Below are positions 24,182 to 33,927 of a stretch of 64,000 nt of DNA, one piece after another. The stretch spans positions 91,021-155,020 of the forward strand of contig JAAQTN010000007.1 of the NCBI GenBank assembly GCA_011742915.1, read 5' to 3'. Position 1 is the first letter of the stretch. Each line of letters begins with the position of its first letter. Under the pieces are notes generated by a model, which did not search any database, had not been told where the DNA came from, and was given only the letters and a program-made list of their open reading frames with translations. The position numbers and the translations under genes were made by a program. The stretch is from Billgrantia desiderata (lineage in GTDB: Bacteria; Pseudomonadota; Gammaproteobacteria; Pseudomonadales; Halomonadaceae).

Positions 24182-25460
24182 CGAGATGATCGGCGGCATC
24201 GGCCTGATCGGTCTGCTGGTACTGCTGATTCTGCGGGTGCCGGTGGCGCTGGCGATGCTGATCGTCGGCGTGGTGGGCTTCGCCCAGGTGATCTCCTGGG
24301 GAGCGGCGCTCTCGATGGTCAAGTCGGTGCCGGTGGACGTGCTTTCGAGCTACAGCTTCAGCGCCATTCCGATGTTCATCCTGATGGGGGTGCTGGCCGC
24401 TCATTCGGGTATGGCGGGCATGCTGTTCAATTCCACGCGCACCATCTGCGGCGGCTGGAAGGGCGGCATGGCGATCGCCACGGTGGGCTCCTGCGGTGTC
24501 TTTTCGGCGATCTCCGGTTCGTCGCTGGCCACCGCCAGCACCATGACCCGGGTGGCCCTGCCGGAAATGGAGAAGCACGGCTACAAGCGTTCGCTGGCCA
24601 CCGGCACGCTGGCCGCCGGCGGCACGCTGGGCATCATGATCCCGCCCAGCATAGCGCTGCTGATCTACGCGGTGATCACCGAGCAGTCCGTCGGCGACAT
24701 GTTCGCCGCGGGTATCATCCCGGGCCTGATGGGGCTGCTCTTCTATGCCCTGACGGTGAGCGTGGTGATGCGCATCTGGCCCGACATGGCGGTGCCGGGC
24801 GAGCCCACCTCGCTGAGCGAGAAGCTGCGCTCGATCTCCGGGTTGCTGCCGTTCTTCGCCGTGTTCGTGATCATCATTGCCGGCATCTACCAGGGCATGT
24901 TCACGCCCACCGAAGGGGCCAGCGTGGGGGCCTTCGCCACCATGCTCTATGCCTTCTACAAGGGCATGCGTCTGGCCGGGCTGTGGCAGAGCGTGCGGGA
25001 GACCCTGGCGCTCTCGGCGGTGGTGTTCTTCATGCTGGTAGGGGCCGAGACACTGGGCTACTTCATCTCGGTGTCGCGGATCTCCTTCACCATCAGCACC
25101 TTCCTCGGCGGGCTGGACGTGCCGACCATCGTCATCCTGCTGCTGATCCTGCTGCTCTACTTCGTGCTCGGCATGTTCATGGATTCCATCGCCATGCTGG
25201 TGATCACGGTGCCGGTGGTGTTCCCGATCATCACCATGCTCGGCATCGATCCGGTGTGGTTCGGCATTCTCACCGTGCTGACGGTGGAGCTGGGGCTGGT
25301 GACGCCACCGGTGGGCATGAACGTGTTCGTGATCAAGGCGATGGCGCCCCATGTGGGGCTGGGCGAGATCTACCGCGGTGTGGCGCCCTTCATCGTCGCC
25401 GACCTGCTGCGCCTGGCGCTGTTGATCGCCTTCCCGGTGCTATCGCTATGGATGCTCTAG
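24174..25460 (+). CDS. TRAP transporter large permease (DctM family), second system
   Basis: A 428-residue protein with about 12 membrane segments and the DctM motifs SAIPMFILMGVLA (near 62-74), SAISGSSLATASTM (near 111-124), GTLGIMIPPSIALLIYA (near 155-171) and VTPPVGMNVFVIKA (near 377-390). GGAGGTGTCC precedes its ATG inside the end of dctQ, so the two are translationally coupled. It may also serve the orphan receptor in the van operon. Confidence 0.92.
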   Translation: MSSEMIGGIGLIGLLVLLILRVPVALAMLIVGVVGFAQVISWGAALSMVKSVPVDVLSSYSFSAIPMFILMGVLAAHSGMAGMLFNSTRTICGGWKGGMAIATVGSCGVFSAISGSSLATASTMTRVALPEMEKHGYKRSLATGTLAAGGTLGIMIPPSIALLIYAVITEQSVGDMFAAGIIPGLMGLLFYALTVSVVMRIWPDMAVPGEPTSLSEKLRSISGLLPFFAVFVIIIAGIYQGMFTPTEGASVGAFATMLYAFYKGMRLAGLWQSVRETLALSAVVFFMLVGAETLGYFISVSRISFTISTFLGGLDVPTIVILLLILLLYFVLGMFMDSIAMLVITVPVVFPIITMLGIDPVWFGILTVLTVELGLVTPPVGMNVFVIKAMAPHVGLGEIYRGVAPFIVADLLRLALLIAFPVLSLWML

Positions 25461-25528
25461 TTTCTGTCCGAATACTGGCTGCGCTCGCCGACTTTTCAGG
25501 CAGAGCCTAGCCTCGCATCTTTTCTCTT

Positions 25529-25560
25529 GCCCCGGTTCAGCCTGTCTGACCGGGGCCTTT
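25529..25560 (+). terminator. Rho-independent terminator of the second TRAP operon
   Basis: GCCCCGGTTCAG pairs with CTGACCGGGGC (one bulge) over a short loop, followed by CTTTTC. It also separates this operon from the convergent AraC gene. Confidence 0.8.
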
Positions 25561-26469
25561 TCATATGGGCGAGGCTTTGGCGTGCTGGCGCAGGCGGAAG
25601 TCCCGCGGCGAGAGCCCGGTGTTGCGCTTGAAGAAACGGGTGAAGTAGGCCGGTTCGGAGAAGCCGAGGCTGTCGGCGATCTGGCTGATGGTCATGTTGG
25701 TGTAGGTGAGCTGGCGCTTGGCCTCCAGCAGCAGGCGTTCGTGGAGCAGCTGCAGCGCACTGCGATTCGCCAGGCGGCGGCACAGGGCATTGAGGTGCGC
25801 GCTGCTCATGCCGAGCCACTCGGCAAACTGCTCGACGCTGGGCTGCTGGCGGTACTGCGCCTCGATCAGCGTCTGGTACTGGGCGAGGTGCTCGTGGCCG
25901 CGGTCGCGGCTCCGTGGCTCCGCGGTGGCGGGGCCGTGCGGTTCGGCCAGGCGGGCGAGCTCCACGCACAAGGCCTGCACCAGCGCACCCAGCATGCGGT
26001 CGCGGCCCGCGGCGGGCTGGCGGTACTCGGCGTCGATCTGCGCTACCAGCGTGGCCAGGCGGTGCGCCTGAGTCGCCTGTTCCAGCGGAAAGTAATTGGC
26101 CTGACGCAGCGTCTTGGCCTGCTCCTCGAGCTGCTGGCCGAGCTGTTCGGCCAGCGGCTGGGCCAGGGTGACGATATGCCCTTCGACATCCTGCGAGAAG
26201 CGGAAGCCGTGGATGCTCATGGCCGGCACCACGATGGCCAGCGGCCCGCCCAAGGCATGCTGGGTGCCCTCCAGCTCCAGTTCGACCTGTCCGCTGGCGA
26301 TGTGCAGCACGTGCACCAGGTCGGCGTGCCGGTGGGGGCGGATGTGCCAGTCGTGTAGCCGGCTGCGCTCGGGGATCGATTCGCAGTGCAGCAGGTCCGG
26401 CGTCGGCCAGGGGTGGGTCTCGCCATAGAGCTTGAACACGGGCACCGAGGCGTGGGGTGTGTTCGACAT
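25561..26469 (-). CDS. AraC/XylS-family regulator of pobA (PobC/PobR type)
   Basis: A 302-residue AraC protein with an N-terminal cupin sensor (HIRPHRHADLVHVLHIASGQVELELEG near 42-68) and a C-terminal double HTH (about 200-295; ISQIADSLGFSEPAYFTRFFKRNTGLSPRDFRLR). It is divergent from pobA over 139 bp. In pseudomonads, pobA is activated by an AraC-type protein of this kind in response to 4-hydroxybenzoate, so the role is well supported by context. Confidence 0.88.
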   Translation of the reverse strand: MSNTPHASVPVFKLYGETHPWPTPDLLHCESIPERSRLHDWHIRPHRHADLVHVLHIASGQVELELEGTQHALGGPLAIVVPAMSIHGFRFSQDVEGHIVTLAQPLAEQLGQQLEEQAKTLRQANYFPLEQATQAHRLATLVAQIDAEYRQPAAGRDRMLGALVQALCVELARLAEPHGPATAEPRSRDRGHEHLAQYQTLIEAQYRQQPSVEQFAEWLGMSSAHLNALCRRLANRSALQLLHERLLLEAKRQLTYTNMTISQIADSLGFSEPAYFTRFFKRNTGLSPRDFRLRQHAKASPI

Positions 26470-27793
<1,324 letters not shown>

Positions 27794-27814
27794 CGTTATT
27801 CCTTGCTCCTCCTT

Positions 27815-27846
27815 GCCCGGGCTGTGGTGGTTGGCCCGGGCTTTTT
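27815..27846 (+). terminator. Rho-independent terminator after pobA
   Basis: GCCCGGGC (27815-27822) and GCCCGGGC (27834-27841) pair over an 11-base loop, followed by TTTTT. Confidence 0.85.
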
Positions 27847-27870
27847 CATGCCTGCCGAGACACTCGCTAA

Positions 27871-27881
27871 GACTAAGGTCG
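27871..27881 (+). promoter_or_regulatory. GAC-N4-GTC box upstream of the TctCBA operon
   Basis: GACTAAGGTCG followed by GGTTT, 95 bp before the tctC start. The flanking GGGTT is shared with the site at 33157-33167. Confidence 0.5.
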
Positions 27882-27931
27882 GGTTTGGAGCCCGGGCGCA
27901 ACCCAGTACTCTCGATTCGATAACGAATAAG

Positions 27932-27948
27932 TGTGCGCTTTGCGAACA
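27932..27948. promoter_or_regulatory. IclR-type operator TGTGCG-N5-CGAACA
   Basis: TGTGCGCTTTGCGAACA differs from the perfect copy at 22549 by one base in the left arm and one in the spacer. It is 28 bp before the tctC start. Confidence 0.55.
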
Positions 27949-27976
27949 ATTTCAAACGACGATGCGAGGTGGCGTG

Positions 27977-28975
27977 ATGGCTGGTGTGCAAAAGAGCTTG
28001 TTGAAAAAGGTGTGCCTTGCGGCATGCGGTGGTGGCCTGGCGGTGGCAATGTCCGTTTCTACGGCCCATGCCAACGAGTGGCCGACCGGCGATGTGCGTC
28101 TGGTCGTGCCCTATGCCCCGGGTGGTACCACCGACGTACTGTCGCGTCGTGTGGCCGACCTGCTGCAGGATGAGCTCGACGCCAACGTGGTGGTGGAAAA
28201 CCGGCCCGGGGCGGGCTCCACCGTGGCCACCGGTCGCCTGGCGCGCGGTGGGCGCGACGCCGCTCATACCATTCTGATGGCCTCGCCCGGACATACCATC
28301 GGGGCGGCGATCTATCCCGACCTCGACTACGATCCGGTCGAGGATTTCGTCTTCCTGCAGAACCTGATCGACATCCCCAACGTGATGGTGGTGCCGGCCA
28401 GCAGCCCCTATGACAGCGTCGAAGAGTTCGTCGAGGCGGCACGCGAGCAGAACATGACCTTCAGCCACAGCGGCGTGGGCAGCTCCATTCACATGTCGGG
28501 TGAGCTGTTCAAGACGCTGACCGAGACCAACCTGACCGCCGTGCCGTTTGCCGGCAGCGGTGCCGCGCTTCCGGCTCTGCTGGGAGGCGATGTCGACGTC
28601 TCCTTCGAGAACATGCCGACCGTGCTGTCCCATATCCGCTCAGGCGACCTCAAGGCGCTGGCGGTGACCTCCGCCGAGCGCTCCGAGCATCTGCCCGACG
28701 TGCCCACCCTGGTGGAAGTCGGCGACTACAACCTCGATCAGTTCGTGACCACCGCCTGGTTCGGCCTGATCGCTCACGAGTCCTTCTCCGAGGAGGCTCA
28801 GGAGGCCATGCGCACCGCGCTCGATGCCGTGATGCAGCGCGAGGAGTTCGTCAGCTTCGCGGACCAGTTGGGTGCCGAACCGGGCCAGGTGGCCGGCGAG
28901 GAGTTCAAGCAGTTCATCGCCCAGGAGGTCGAGCGTTGGCAGGAAGTGGCCGAGCAGGCCGGCATCAGCCAGTAA
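27977..28975 (+). CDS. Tripartite tricarboxylate transporter substrate-binding protein (TctC/Bug family)
   Basis: A 332-residue periplasmic protein: signal peptide 1-32 (cleavage after TAHA), then NEWPTGDVRLVVPYAPGGTTDVLSR, the Bug-family ligand loop. VVVENRPGAGSTVA and PVFAGSGAALPALLGG-like segments follow. The ATG at 27977 has GAGGTG upstream; an ATG at 27962 has none. It is followed by tctB and tctA. Bug receptors bind varied carboxylates; the ligand here is unknown, but the neighbouring CoA-transferase suggests an acid that is then activated to its CoA ester. Confidence 0.9.
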   Translation: MAGVQKSLLKKVCLAACGGGLAVAMSVSTAHANEWPTGDVRLVVPYAPGGTTDVLSRRVADLLQDELDANVVVENRPGAGSTVATGRLARGGRDAAHTILMASPGHTIGAAIYPDLDYDPVEDFVFLQNLIDIPNVMVVPASSPYDSVEEFVEAAREQNMTFSHSGVGSSIHMSGELFKTLTETNLTAVPFAGSGAALPALLGGDVDVSFENMPTVLSHIRSGDLKALAVTSAERSEHLPDVPTLVEVGDYNLDQFVTTAWFGLIAHESFSEEAQEAMRTALDAVMQREEFVSFADQLGAEPGQVAGEEFKQFIAQEVERWQEVAEQAGISQ

Positions 28976-29002
28976 GCGAGTCGACCGCTTTCACCGTTCG
29001 TT

Positions 29003-29026
29003 GAGGCGAGGCTCCGTCCTCGCCTC
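29003..29026 (+). other. RNA hairpin between tctC and tctB
   Basis: GAGGCGAGG and CCTCGCCTC form a perfect 9-bp stem with a 6-base loop, without a T-run. It parallels the hairpin after dctP at 5980-6008. Confidence 0.6.
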
Positions 29027-29047
29027 ACCTGTCCTCTGGAGGGTGTC

Positions 29048-29548
29048 ATGTCGTCCTCGTCGTCAAAGCGTGTCATGGCGGTTCGCGACCCCGGAGACGT
29101 TCTCTCGGGGTGTGTGCTGCTGGTCGCTTCCGCCATCCTGCTGTTCTACCTGATACCCAACTACATCAGCGAACCGCCCATCATGCAGAGCCCGCTGATG
29201 TCGCCGCGCTGGCTGCCGCGCATCGTGGGCGGGCTGATGCTGCTCTTCTCCTGCCTGCTGATCGTGCAGGGGCTGCTGGTGGACAACACCGACAAGGAGG
29301 ATGGGCGCCGTATCGAGAAGGGGCCCAGGCTGCGCTTCGCCATGATGGTGGCGGCGCTGGTCGTCTACGTGACGCTGTTCGAGGCGCTGGGGGCGGTGAT
29401 CAGCGGCATCCTGGCCACCTTGATCCTGTTTGCGGCTCACCCGGTCAGGACCTGGTGGGTCTACAGCCTGGCTTTCGTGTTCCCTGCCGCCGTCGCCTTC
29501 GTCTTCGTGAAGGTCATGAACGTGCCGCTGCCGCTGATGCCGTTCTGA
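29048..29548 (+). CDS. Tripartite tricarboxylate transporter small membrane subunit (TctB family)
   Basis: A 166-residue protein with four membrane segments (about 20-38, 58-75, 98-118, 135-160). The layout and size are typical of TctB, and it lies between tctC and tctA. CTGGAGGG precedes the ATG. Confidence 0.85.
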   Translation: MSSSSSKRVMAVRDPGDVLSGCVLLVASAILLFYLIPNYISEPPIMQSPLMSPRWLPRIVGGLMLLFSCLLIVQGLLVDNTDKEDGRRIEKGPRLRFAMMVAALVVYVTLFEALGAVISGILATLILFAAHPVRTWWVYSLAFVFPAAVAFVFVKVMNVPLPLMPF

Positions 29549-29578
29549 CGGCAGGCGCTACTGCCCCTGGGTGAATGC

Positions 29579-31084
29579 ATGGATATGTTTTCGGAAGTGC
29601 TCCATCTCTTTCTCAGCCTGGACAACTTCCTGGCCATTGCGCTGGGGGTCGTCATCGGCGTCGTGGTCGGCTCGATTCCAGGGCTGACCGCCACCATGGC
29701 AGTCGCGCTGGCGCTGCCGTTCACCTTCACCATGGAGCCGGTGGCGGCCATCCTGCTGCTGGTGGGCATCTACAAGGGCGGCATGTACGGCGGCTCCATC
29801 ACGGCCATCCTGATCCGCACCCCGGGCTCGCCGGCATCCGCCTGCACGCTGCTCGACGGCTACCCCATGGCCCAGCAGGGCCACGCCAAGAAGGCGCTCA
29901 AGACGGCGCTCTACTCCTCGGTGATCGCCGACTTCATCTCCAACATCGCGCTGATCTTCTTCGCCGCCTATCTGGCCAAGATCGCGCTCAACTTCGGTGC
30001 GCCGGAGTTCTTCTGGCTGATCTGCTTCTCGCTGACCATCATCATCTCGCTGGCCAGCGGCTCGATGATCAAGGGCCTGCTCGCCGCCTTGATGGGCATC
30101 CTGCTCTCGCTGGTGGGACTGGACGAGGTCTACGGCTCCCAGCGGTTGACCTTCGGCAACTACAACCTGATGGATTCGATCTCGTTCATCCCGCTGCTGA
30201 TCGGGCTGTTCGCCATTCCCGAGATCATCGAGTTCTATCGCAAGAAGGCGCTGCCGCACCTCAAGGCCAAGGCCAGCGGGGTGGGCATGACCCTGGCGGA
30301 GCTCAAGCGCTGCCTGAAGAGCATCATTCGCGGCAGCCTGATCGGCGTGATCATCGGCGCGATTCCCGGTACCGGGGCCACCGCCGCGGCCTTCATCTCC
30401 TACAGCGACGCCCGCCGCCGCTCGCCCAACCGCGACAACTTCGGCAAGGGCGAGGTGGAAGGCGTGGCCGCCGCCGAGGCGGGCAACAACGGCGTGGCCG
30501 GGGCGACCATGATTCCGCTGCTGTCGCTGGGCATTCCCGGCGACGTGATCACCGCCATCATCCTCGGCGCCTTCATGGTCCACGGCCTGACTCCGGGCCC
30601 GATCATGTTCCAGGAGAACCTGACGCTGATCTACGCGCTGTTCGTCGGCATCATGTTCAGTTCGCTGGTGCTGCTGGTGGTGGGCAACGGGGCGATCAAG
30701 TACTTCTCGCTGATCGCCGACATTCCCAAGTCGATCCTCTTCCCCATCGTGCTGATGTTCTGCGTCTACGGCGCCTACGCGGTGAACAACGACACCTTCG
30801 ACGTGTGGCTGATGCTGGGCTTCGGCGTGCTCGGCTACATCTTCAACCGGGCGGCGATTCCGGCGGCACCGTTCTTGATCGGCTTCATTCTCGGGCCGAT
30901 GTTCGAGGACAACCTGCGCCGCTCGCTGCTGATCGGGCACAACGATCTCGCGATCTTCGTGCGCGGTCCGATCACCTGGTTCTTCATCGCCCTGACGCTG
31001 GGCTCGATCCTGCTGGCGATCTATCGCTATGTCGCGGCGCGCCGTCAGTCCGTCAGCGCCAGCGCGACGCAGGAGAGCCCGTGA
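29579..31084 (+). CDS. Tripartite tricarboxylate transporter large membrane subunit (TctA family)
   Basis: A 501-residue polytopic protein. GVVVGSIPGLTATMAVALALPFTF near residues 26-49 and YKGGMYGGSITAILIRTPGSPAS near 65-87 are the first TctA signature. A second half-repeat, GVIIGAIPGTGATAAAFISY (near 257-276) and IPGDVITAIILGAF, reflects the internal duplication. It forms the transport channel with TctB; the following CoA-transferase start is 46 bp downstream. Confidence 0.93.
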   Translation: MDMFSEVLHLFLSLDNFLAIALGVVIGVVVGSIPGLTATMAVALALPFTFTMEPVAAILLLVGIYKGGMYGGSITAILIRTPGSPASACTLLDGYPMAQQGHAKKALKTALYSSVIADFISNIALIFFAAYLAKIALNFGAPEFFWLICFSLTIIISLASGSMIKGLLAALMGILLSLVGLDEVYGSQRLTFGNYNLMDSISFIPLLIGLFAIPEIIEFYRKKALPHLKAKASGVGMTLAELKRCLKSIIRGSLIGVIIGAIPGTGATAAAFISYSDARRRSPNRDNFGKGEVEGVAAAEAGNNGVAGATMIPLLSLGIPGDVITAIILGAFMVHGLTPGPIMFQENLTLIYALFVGIMFSSLVLLVVGNGAIKYFSLIADIPKSILFPIVLMFCVYGAYAVNNDTFDVWLMLGFGVLGYIFNRAAIPAAPFLIGFILGPMFEDNLRRSLLIGHNDLAIFVRGPITWFFIALTLGSILLAIYRYVAARRQSVSASATQESP

Positions 31085-31130
31085 GCAATATCGAACCCAC
31101 GGGCGCAACGCAAGGATCGGGAGAGGTGAT

Positions 31131-32354
31131 ATGGCAGGACCGCTGACAGGCCTGCGCGTGCTCGACCTTAGCCGGGTGATGGCCGGTCCCTGGTGCACCC
31201 AGATACTCGCCGACATGGGCGCCGAGGTGATCAAGATCGAGCGCCCGGTGAGCGGCGACGACACGCGCCACTGGGGGCCGCCCTGGCTCGAGGATCGCGA
31301 CGGCAACGAGACCCGCGAATCCGCCTACTATCTCTCGGCCAACCGCGGCAAGCACTCGGTGACCGTGGACATGGGCCAGCCCGAAGGGCAGGCGCTGATC
31401 CGTGAGCTGGCCGCCCAGAGCGACATCCTGGTGGAGAACTTCAAGCGCGGTGGCCTGGCGCGCAAGGGGCTCGACTACGCCACCCTGGAAGCGATCAATC
31501 CCGGGTTGATCTACTGCTCCATCACCGGTTTCGGCCAGACCGGGCCGATGGCCGCCCTGGCCGGCTACGACTACCTGATCCAGGCCCAGGGCGGCCTGAT
31601 GAGCATCACCGGCGCCGCCGACGGCGAGCCCGGCGCGGGACCGCAGCGAGTCGGCATGGCCGTAGCGGACCTCACCACCGGCATGAACGCGACCATCGCC
31701 ATTCTCGGCGCGCTGCACCACCGTCACCTGACCGGCGAAGGGCAGTACATCGACATGGCCCTGCTCGACGTGCAGGTGAGCTGGCTGGCCAACCAGGCAC
31801 AGAACTACTTCTGCAGCGGTACGCCACCCACCCGCACCGGCGAGTACCACCCCAACCTGGTGCCCTATCAGCCGTTTCCCACCGCCGACGGCGAGAAGGT
31901 GATCATCGCCATCGGCAACGACGGCCAGTTCCAGCGCTTCTGCCAGGCGGTGGGGCGGCCCGAGCTGGCCGAGGACCCGCGCTTTGCGACCAATCCCGAG
32001 CGGGTGAGACATCGACTCGAGCTGGTACCGATCATGGTCGAGATCACCCGCAGCCGTACCGCCGCCGAGTGGATCGCGCTGCTGGGCGAGATCGCCGTGC
32101 CCTGCGGGCCGATCCAGAACATCGCCCAGGTCTTCGACGACCCCCAGGTCAAGGCGCGGGAAATGAAGATCGAGCTGGAGTCGCGCCACGGGCCGGTGCC
32201 CGGCGTGGCCAACCCGATCAAGTACTCGCGTACGCAGCTGGAGTATCGCAAGGCGCCGCCGGCACTGGGCGAGGATACCGAGGCCGTGCTGGCGCGGCTG
32301 CTCGGCAAGGCGCCGGCGGAGATCGCCGGGTTGCGCCAGCGCGGTGTGATCTAG
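31131..32354 (+). CDS. CaiB/BaiF-family (class III) CoA-transferase
   Basis: A 407-residue enzyme. LDLSRVMAGPWCTQILADMGAEVIKIE (11-37) is the class III signature, and Asp147 in AGYDYLIQAQGG is the expected residue that forms the acyl-anhydride intermediate. GGGAGAGG precedes the ATG. It is the last gene of tctCBA-CoA-transferase, so it probably charges the imported acid with CoA from a donor thioester. The substrate cannot be told. Confidence 0.9.
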   Translation: MAGPLTGLRVLDLSRVMAGPWCTQILADMGAEVIKIERPVSGDDTRHWGPPWLEDRDGNETRESAYYLSANRGKHSVTVDMGQPEGQALIRELAAQSDILVENFKRGGLARKGLDYATLEAINPGLIYCSITGFGQTGPMAALAGYDYLIQAQGGLMSITGAADGEPGAGPQRVGMAVADLTTGMNATIAILGALHHRHLTGEGQYIDMALLDVQVSWLANQAQNYFCSGTPPTRTGEYHPNLVPYQPFPTADGEKVIIAIGNDGQFQRFCQAVGRPELAEDPRFATNPERVRHRLELVPIMVEITRSRTAAEWIALLGEIAVPCGPIQNIAQVFDDPQVKAREMKIELESRHGPVPGVANPIKYSRTQLEYRKAPPALGEDTEAVLARLLGKAPAEIAGLRQRGVI

Positions 32355-32360
32355 CGCGGA

Positions 32361-33074
32361 TCAGCCGACGCTGACGCCGCCGCAGACGAACAGGGTCTGG
32401 CCAGTGACGAAACCGCTGCGCTCGTCGCAGAAGAAGCTCACCGCCTGGGCCACGTCTTCGGGCTGGCCCATGCGCCGCGCCGGGATGTTGTCGATGATGC
32501 GTCGTGCGCGCTCCGAATCCGGCGGGTTGTTCTCCCAGAAGGCGCTGGTGGCGATGGGACCGGGGGCGACGCAGTTGACCGTGATGCCGTCGCCGGCCAG
32601 CTCCAGCGCCCAGGTGCGGGCCATGGATTGCAGCGCGCCCTTGGTCGCGCTGTAGAGGCTGCGGGCCTCCTTGCCCAGCACCACGCGACTGGCATTGATC
32701 ACGATACGGCCGTGGCGCCGCTCGCGCATGCCCGGCAGCAGCGCCTGAGTGCAGACCAGCGCCGAGCGCACGTTGAGGTGCATCAGGCGATCGAAGTCCT
32801 CCACTCGCGTGTCGTCGAGCAGTGCCGGCGCGACGATCCCCACGTTATTGACCAGACAGCCTACGCTGTGAGCCGCGACGATTTCGGCGAGTACCTCGCG
32901 GGTCGCTTCCACCTCGGCGAGATCGACCAGCCGGGCATCGGCCCTGAGCGATTCCGCCTCGGGCTCGACGATGTCCAGCACGATGGTGCGATAGCCGTCC
33001 TGTTGCAGGCGCAGGGCGATGGCCTGGCCGATGTTGCGGGCGCCGCCGGTGACGATTGCGCAGGATTCGCTCAT
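32361..33074 (-). CDS. Short-chain dehydrogenase/reductase of unknown substrate
   Basis: A 237-residue SDR with TGGARNIGQ at 9-17 and the catalytic set Ser129, Tyr141, Lys145. The cofactor-binding Asp34 (VLDIV) suggests NAD preference. It is convergent with the CoA-transferase gene and has both shared promoter boxes upstream, so it is likely co-regulated with tctCBA. A step after CoA activation, such as oxidation of a hydroxy group, is a reasonable guess. Confidence 0.85.
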   Translation of the reverse strand: MSESCAIVTGGARNIGQAIALRLQQDGYRTIVLDIVEPEAESLRADARLVDLAEVEATREVLAEIVAAHSVGCLVNNVGIVAPALLDDTRVEDFDRLMHLNVRSALVCTQALLPGMRERRHGRIVINASRVVLGKEARSLYSATKGALQSMARTWALELAGDGITVNCVAPGPIATSAFWENNPPDSERARRIIDNIPARRMGQPEDVAQAVSFFCDERSGFVTGQTLFVCGGVSVG

Positions 33075-33098
33075 GTGCGGCTCCGTTTTGGCTGTCGG

Positions 33099-33115
33099 TG
33101 TGCGTTATGCGTACG
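33099..33115. promoter_or_regulatory. IclR-type operator TGTGCG-N5-CGTACG
   Basis: TGTGCGTTATGCGTACG lies 24 bp before the SDR start. It shares the TTATG spacer with the porin site at 3482-3498. Confidence 0.5.
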
Positions 33116-33156
33116 TTAGTTCGCTATGTTTTCGCTCCGACAGCCGTATCACAACC

Positions 33157-33167
33157 CGACCTTCGTC
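33157..33167 (-). promoter_or_regulatory. GAC-N4-GTC box upstream of the SDR gene
   Basis: The minus strand reads GACGAAGGTCG then GGTT, 82 bp before the SDR start. With flanks it matches the tctC box at all but one position. Confidence 0.45.
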
Positions 33168-33188
33168 TCGATGGCGACAGTGAGCGAG

Positions 33189-33866
33189 TCAGTCGGTCTC
33201 GAAGCCGTGAAACGTGGCGACGTTCCCCACCGGCTCGCGCTCGCTAATGAAGTGGTTCTCCGGGGCCTCGGGGGCCTCGTGGCCCACGGCGATGGCGCAC
33301 AGCACCAGTTCGCTGTCGGCCAGCCCCAGCTGTTCACGGATGATCCGGTGATACCAGGCCAGCGCGGCCTGGGCGCAGGTGTGCAGGCCCTGGCCTCGGG
33401 CGGAGGTCATCAGGCTCTGGATCAGCATGCCGGCATCCATGTAGCTGCCGGTCTCGAGGCGTCGGTCGATGGTCACGATCATGGCCACCGGGGCGTCGAA
33501 GAAGTGAAAGTTGCGGCGCATCTGTTCGTGGCGCCGGGCCTTGTCTTCACGCCTTATGCCAAGGGTCTCGTAGAGGCCGTAGCCGCAGCGCTGGCGGCGC
33601 TCGCGATAGGGTTCGAACCACTGGGTGGGGTAGTAGGTGTACTCGGGTTGATGCTCCTCGCCGCTGTCGAAGGCGGCTAGAATGGCAGCGCTGAGCCGGC
33701 GCAGTGCTTCGCCCGCCACCACGTGAACCTGCCACGGCTGAATATTGTTGCCGCTGGGCGCGCGTCCGGCGACTTCGATGATGTGGGCCAGCGTGTCGCG
33801 GCTGACCGGATCAGGCAAGAAGCGGCGAACGGACTTGCGGCTGCGGATGGCGTCGTCGACGTGCAT
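33189..33866 (-). CDS. Nitroreductase-family FMN oxidoreductase
   Basis: A 225-residue protein of the NfsB/FRase fold: SRKSVRRFLPDPV (9-21) and APSGNNIQPWQVHVV (36-50) bind FMN, and a C-terminal IAVGHEAPEAPENHF segment completes the site. Similar enzymes reduce nitroarenes, including nitrobenzoates, or act on enones and quinones. Its place at the end of this block does not decide among these. It is on the same strand as the SDR but lies 114 bp beyond the SDR start, so it precedes the SDR in reading order and is probably a separate unit. Confidence 0.83.
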   Translation of the reverse strand: MHVDDAIRSRKSVRRFLPDPVSRDTLAHIIEVAGRAPSGNNIQPWQVHVVAGEALRRLSAAILAAFDSGEEHQPEYTYYPTQWFEPYRERRQRCGYGLYETLGIRREDKARRHEQMRRNFHFFDAPVAMIVTIDRRLETGSYMDAGMLIQSLMTSARGQGLHTCAQAALAWYHRIIREQLGLADSELVLCAIAVGHEAPEAPENHFISEREPVGNVATFHGFETD

Positions 33867-33893
33867 GGACTCTCCTCATCCTTCTCTTCAGAA

Positions 33894-33921
33894 GCCGGGC
33901 CGCCCTCATCGGCGGCCCGGC
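33894..33921 (-). terminator. Rho-independent-like terminator after the periplasmic binding-protein gene
   Basis: GCCGGGCCGCC and GGCGGCCCGGC form a perfect 11-bp stem with a 6-base loop. On the minus strand it is followed by TTCTG. It lies immediately past the stop of the gene at 33928-35151. Confidence 0.75.
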
Positions 33922-33927
33922 AGGCGC

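Noticed and set aside
25451-25500. A third copy of the dispersed repeat (ATACTGGCTGCGCTCG)
   Set aside because: Only a short stretch resembles the repeat, and neither the terminal inverted repeats nor the core are present.
29558-31306. A 582-codon minus-strand frame over tctA
   Set aside because: tctA has clear duplicated family motifs; the antisense frame is rich in Asp, Glu, His and Gln in the pattern expected from reversed membrane-protein codons.
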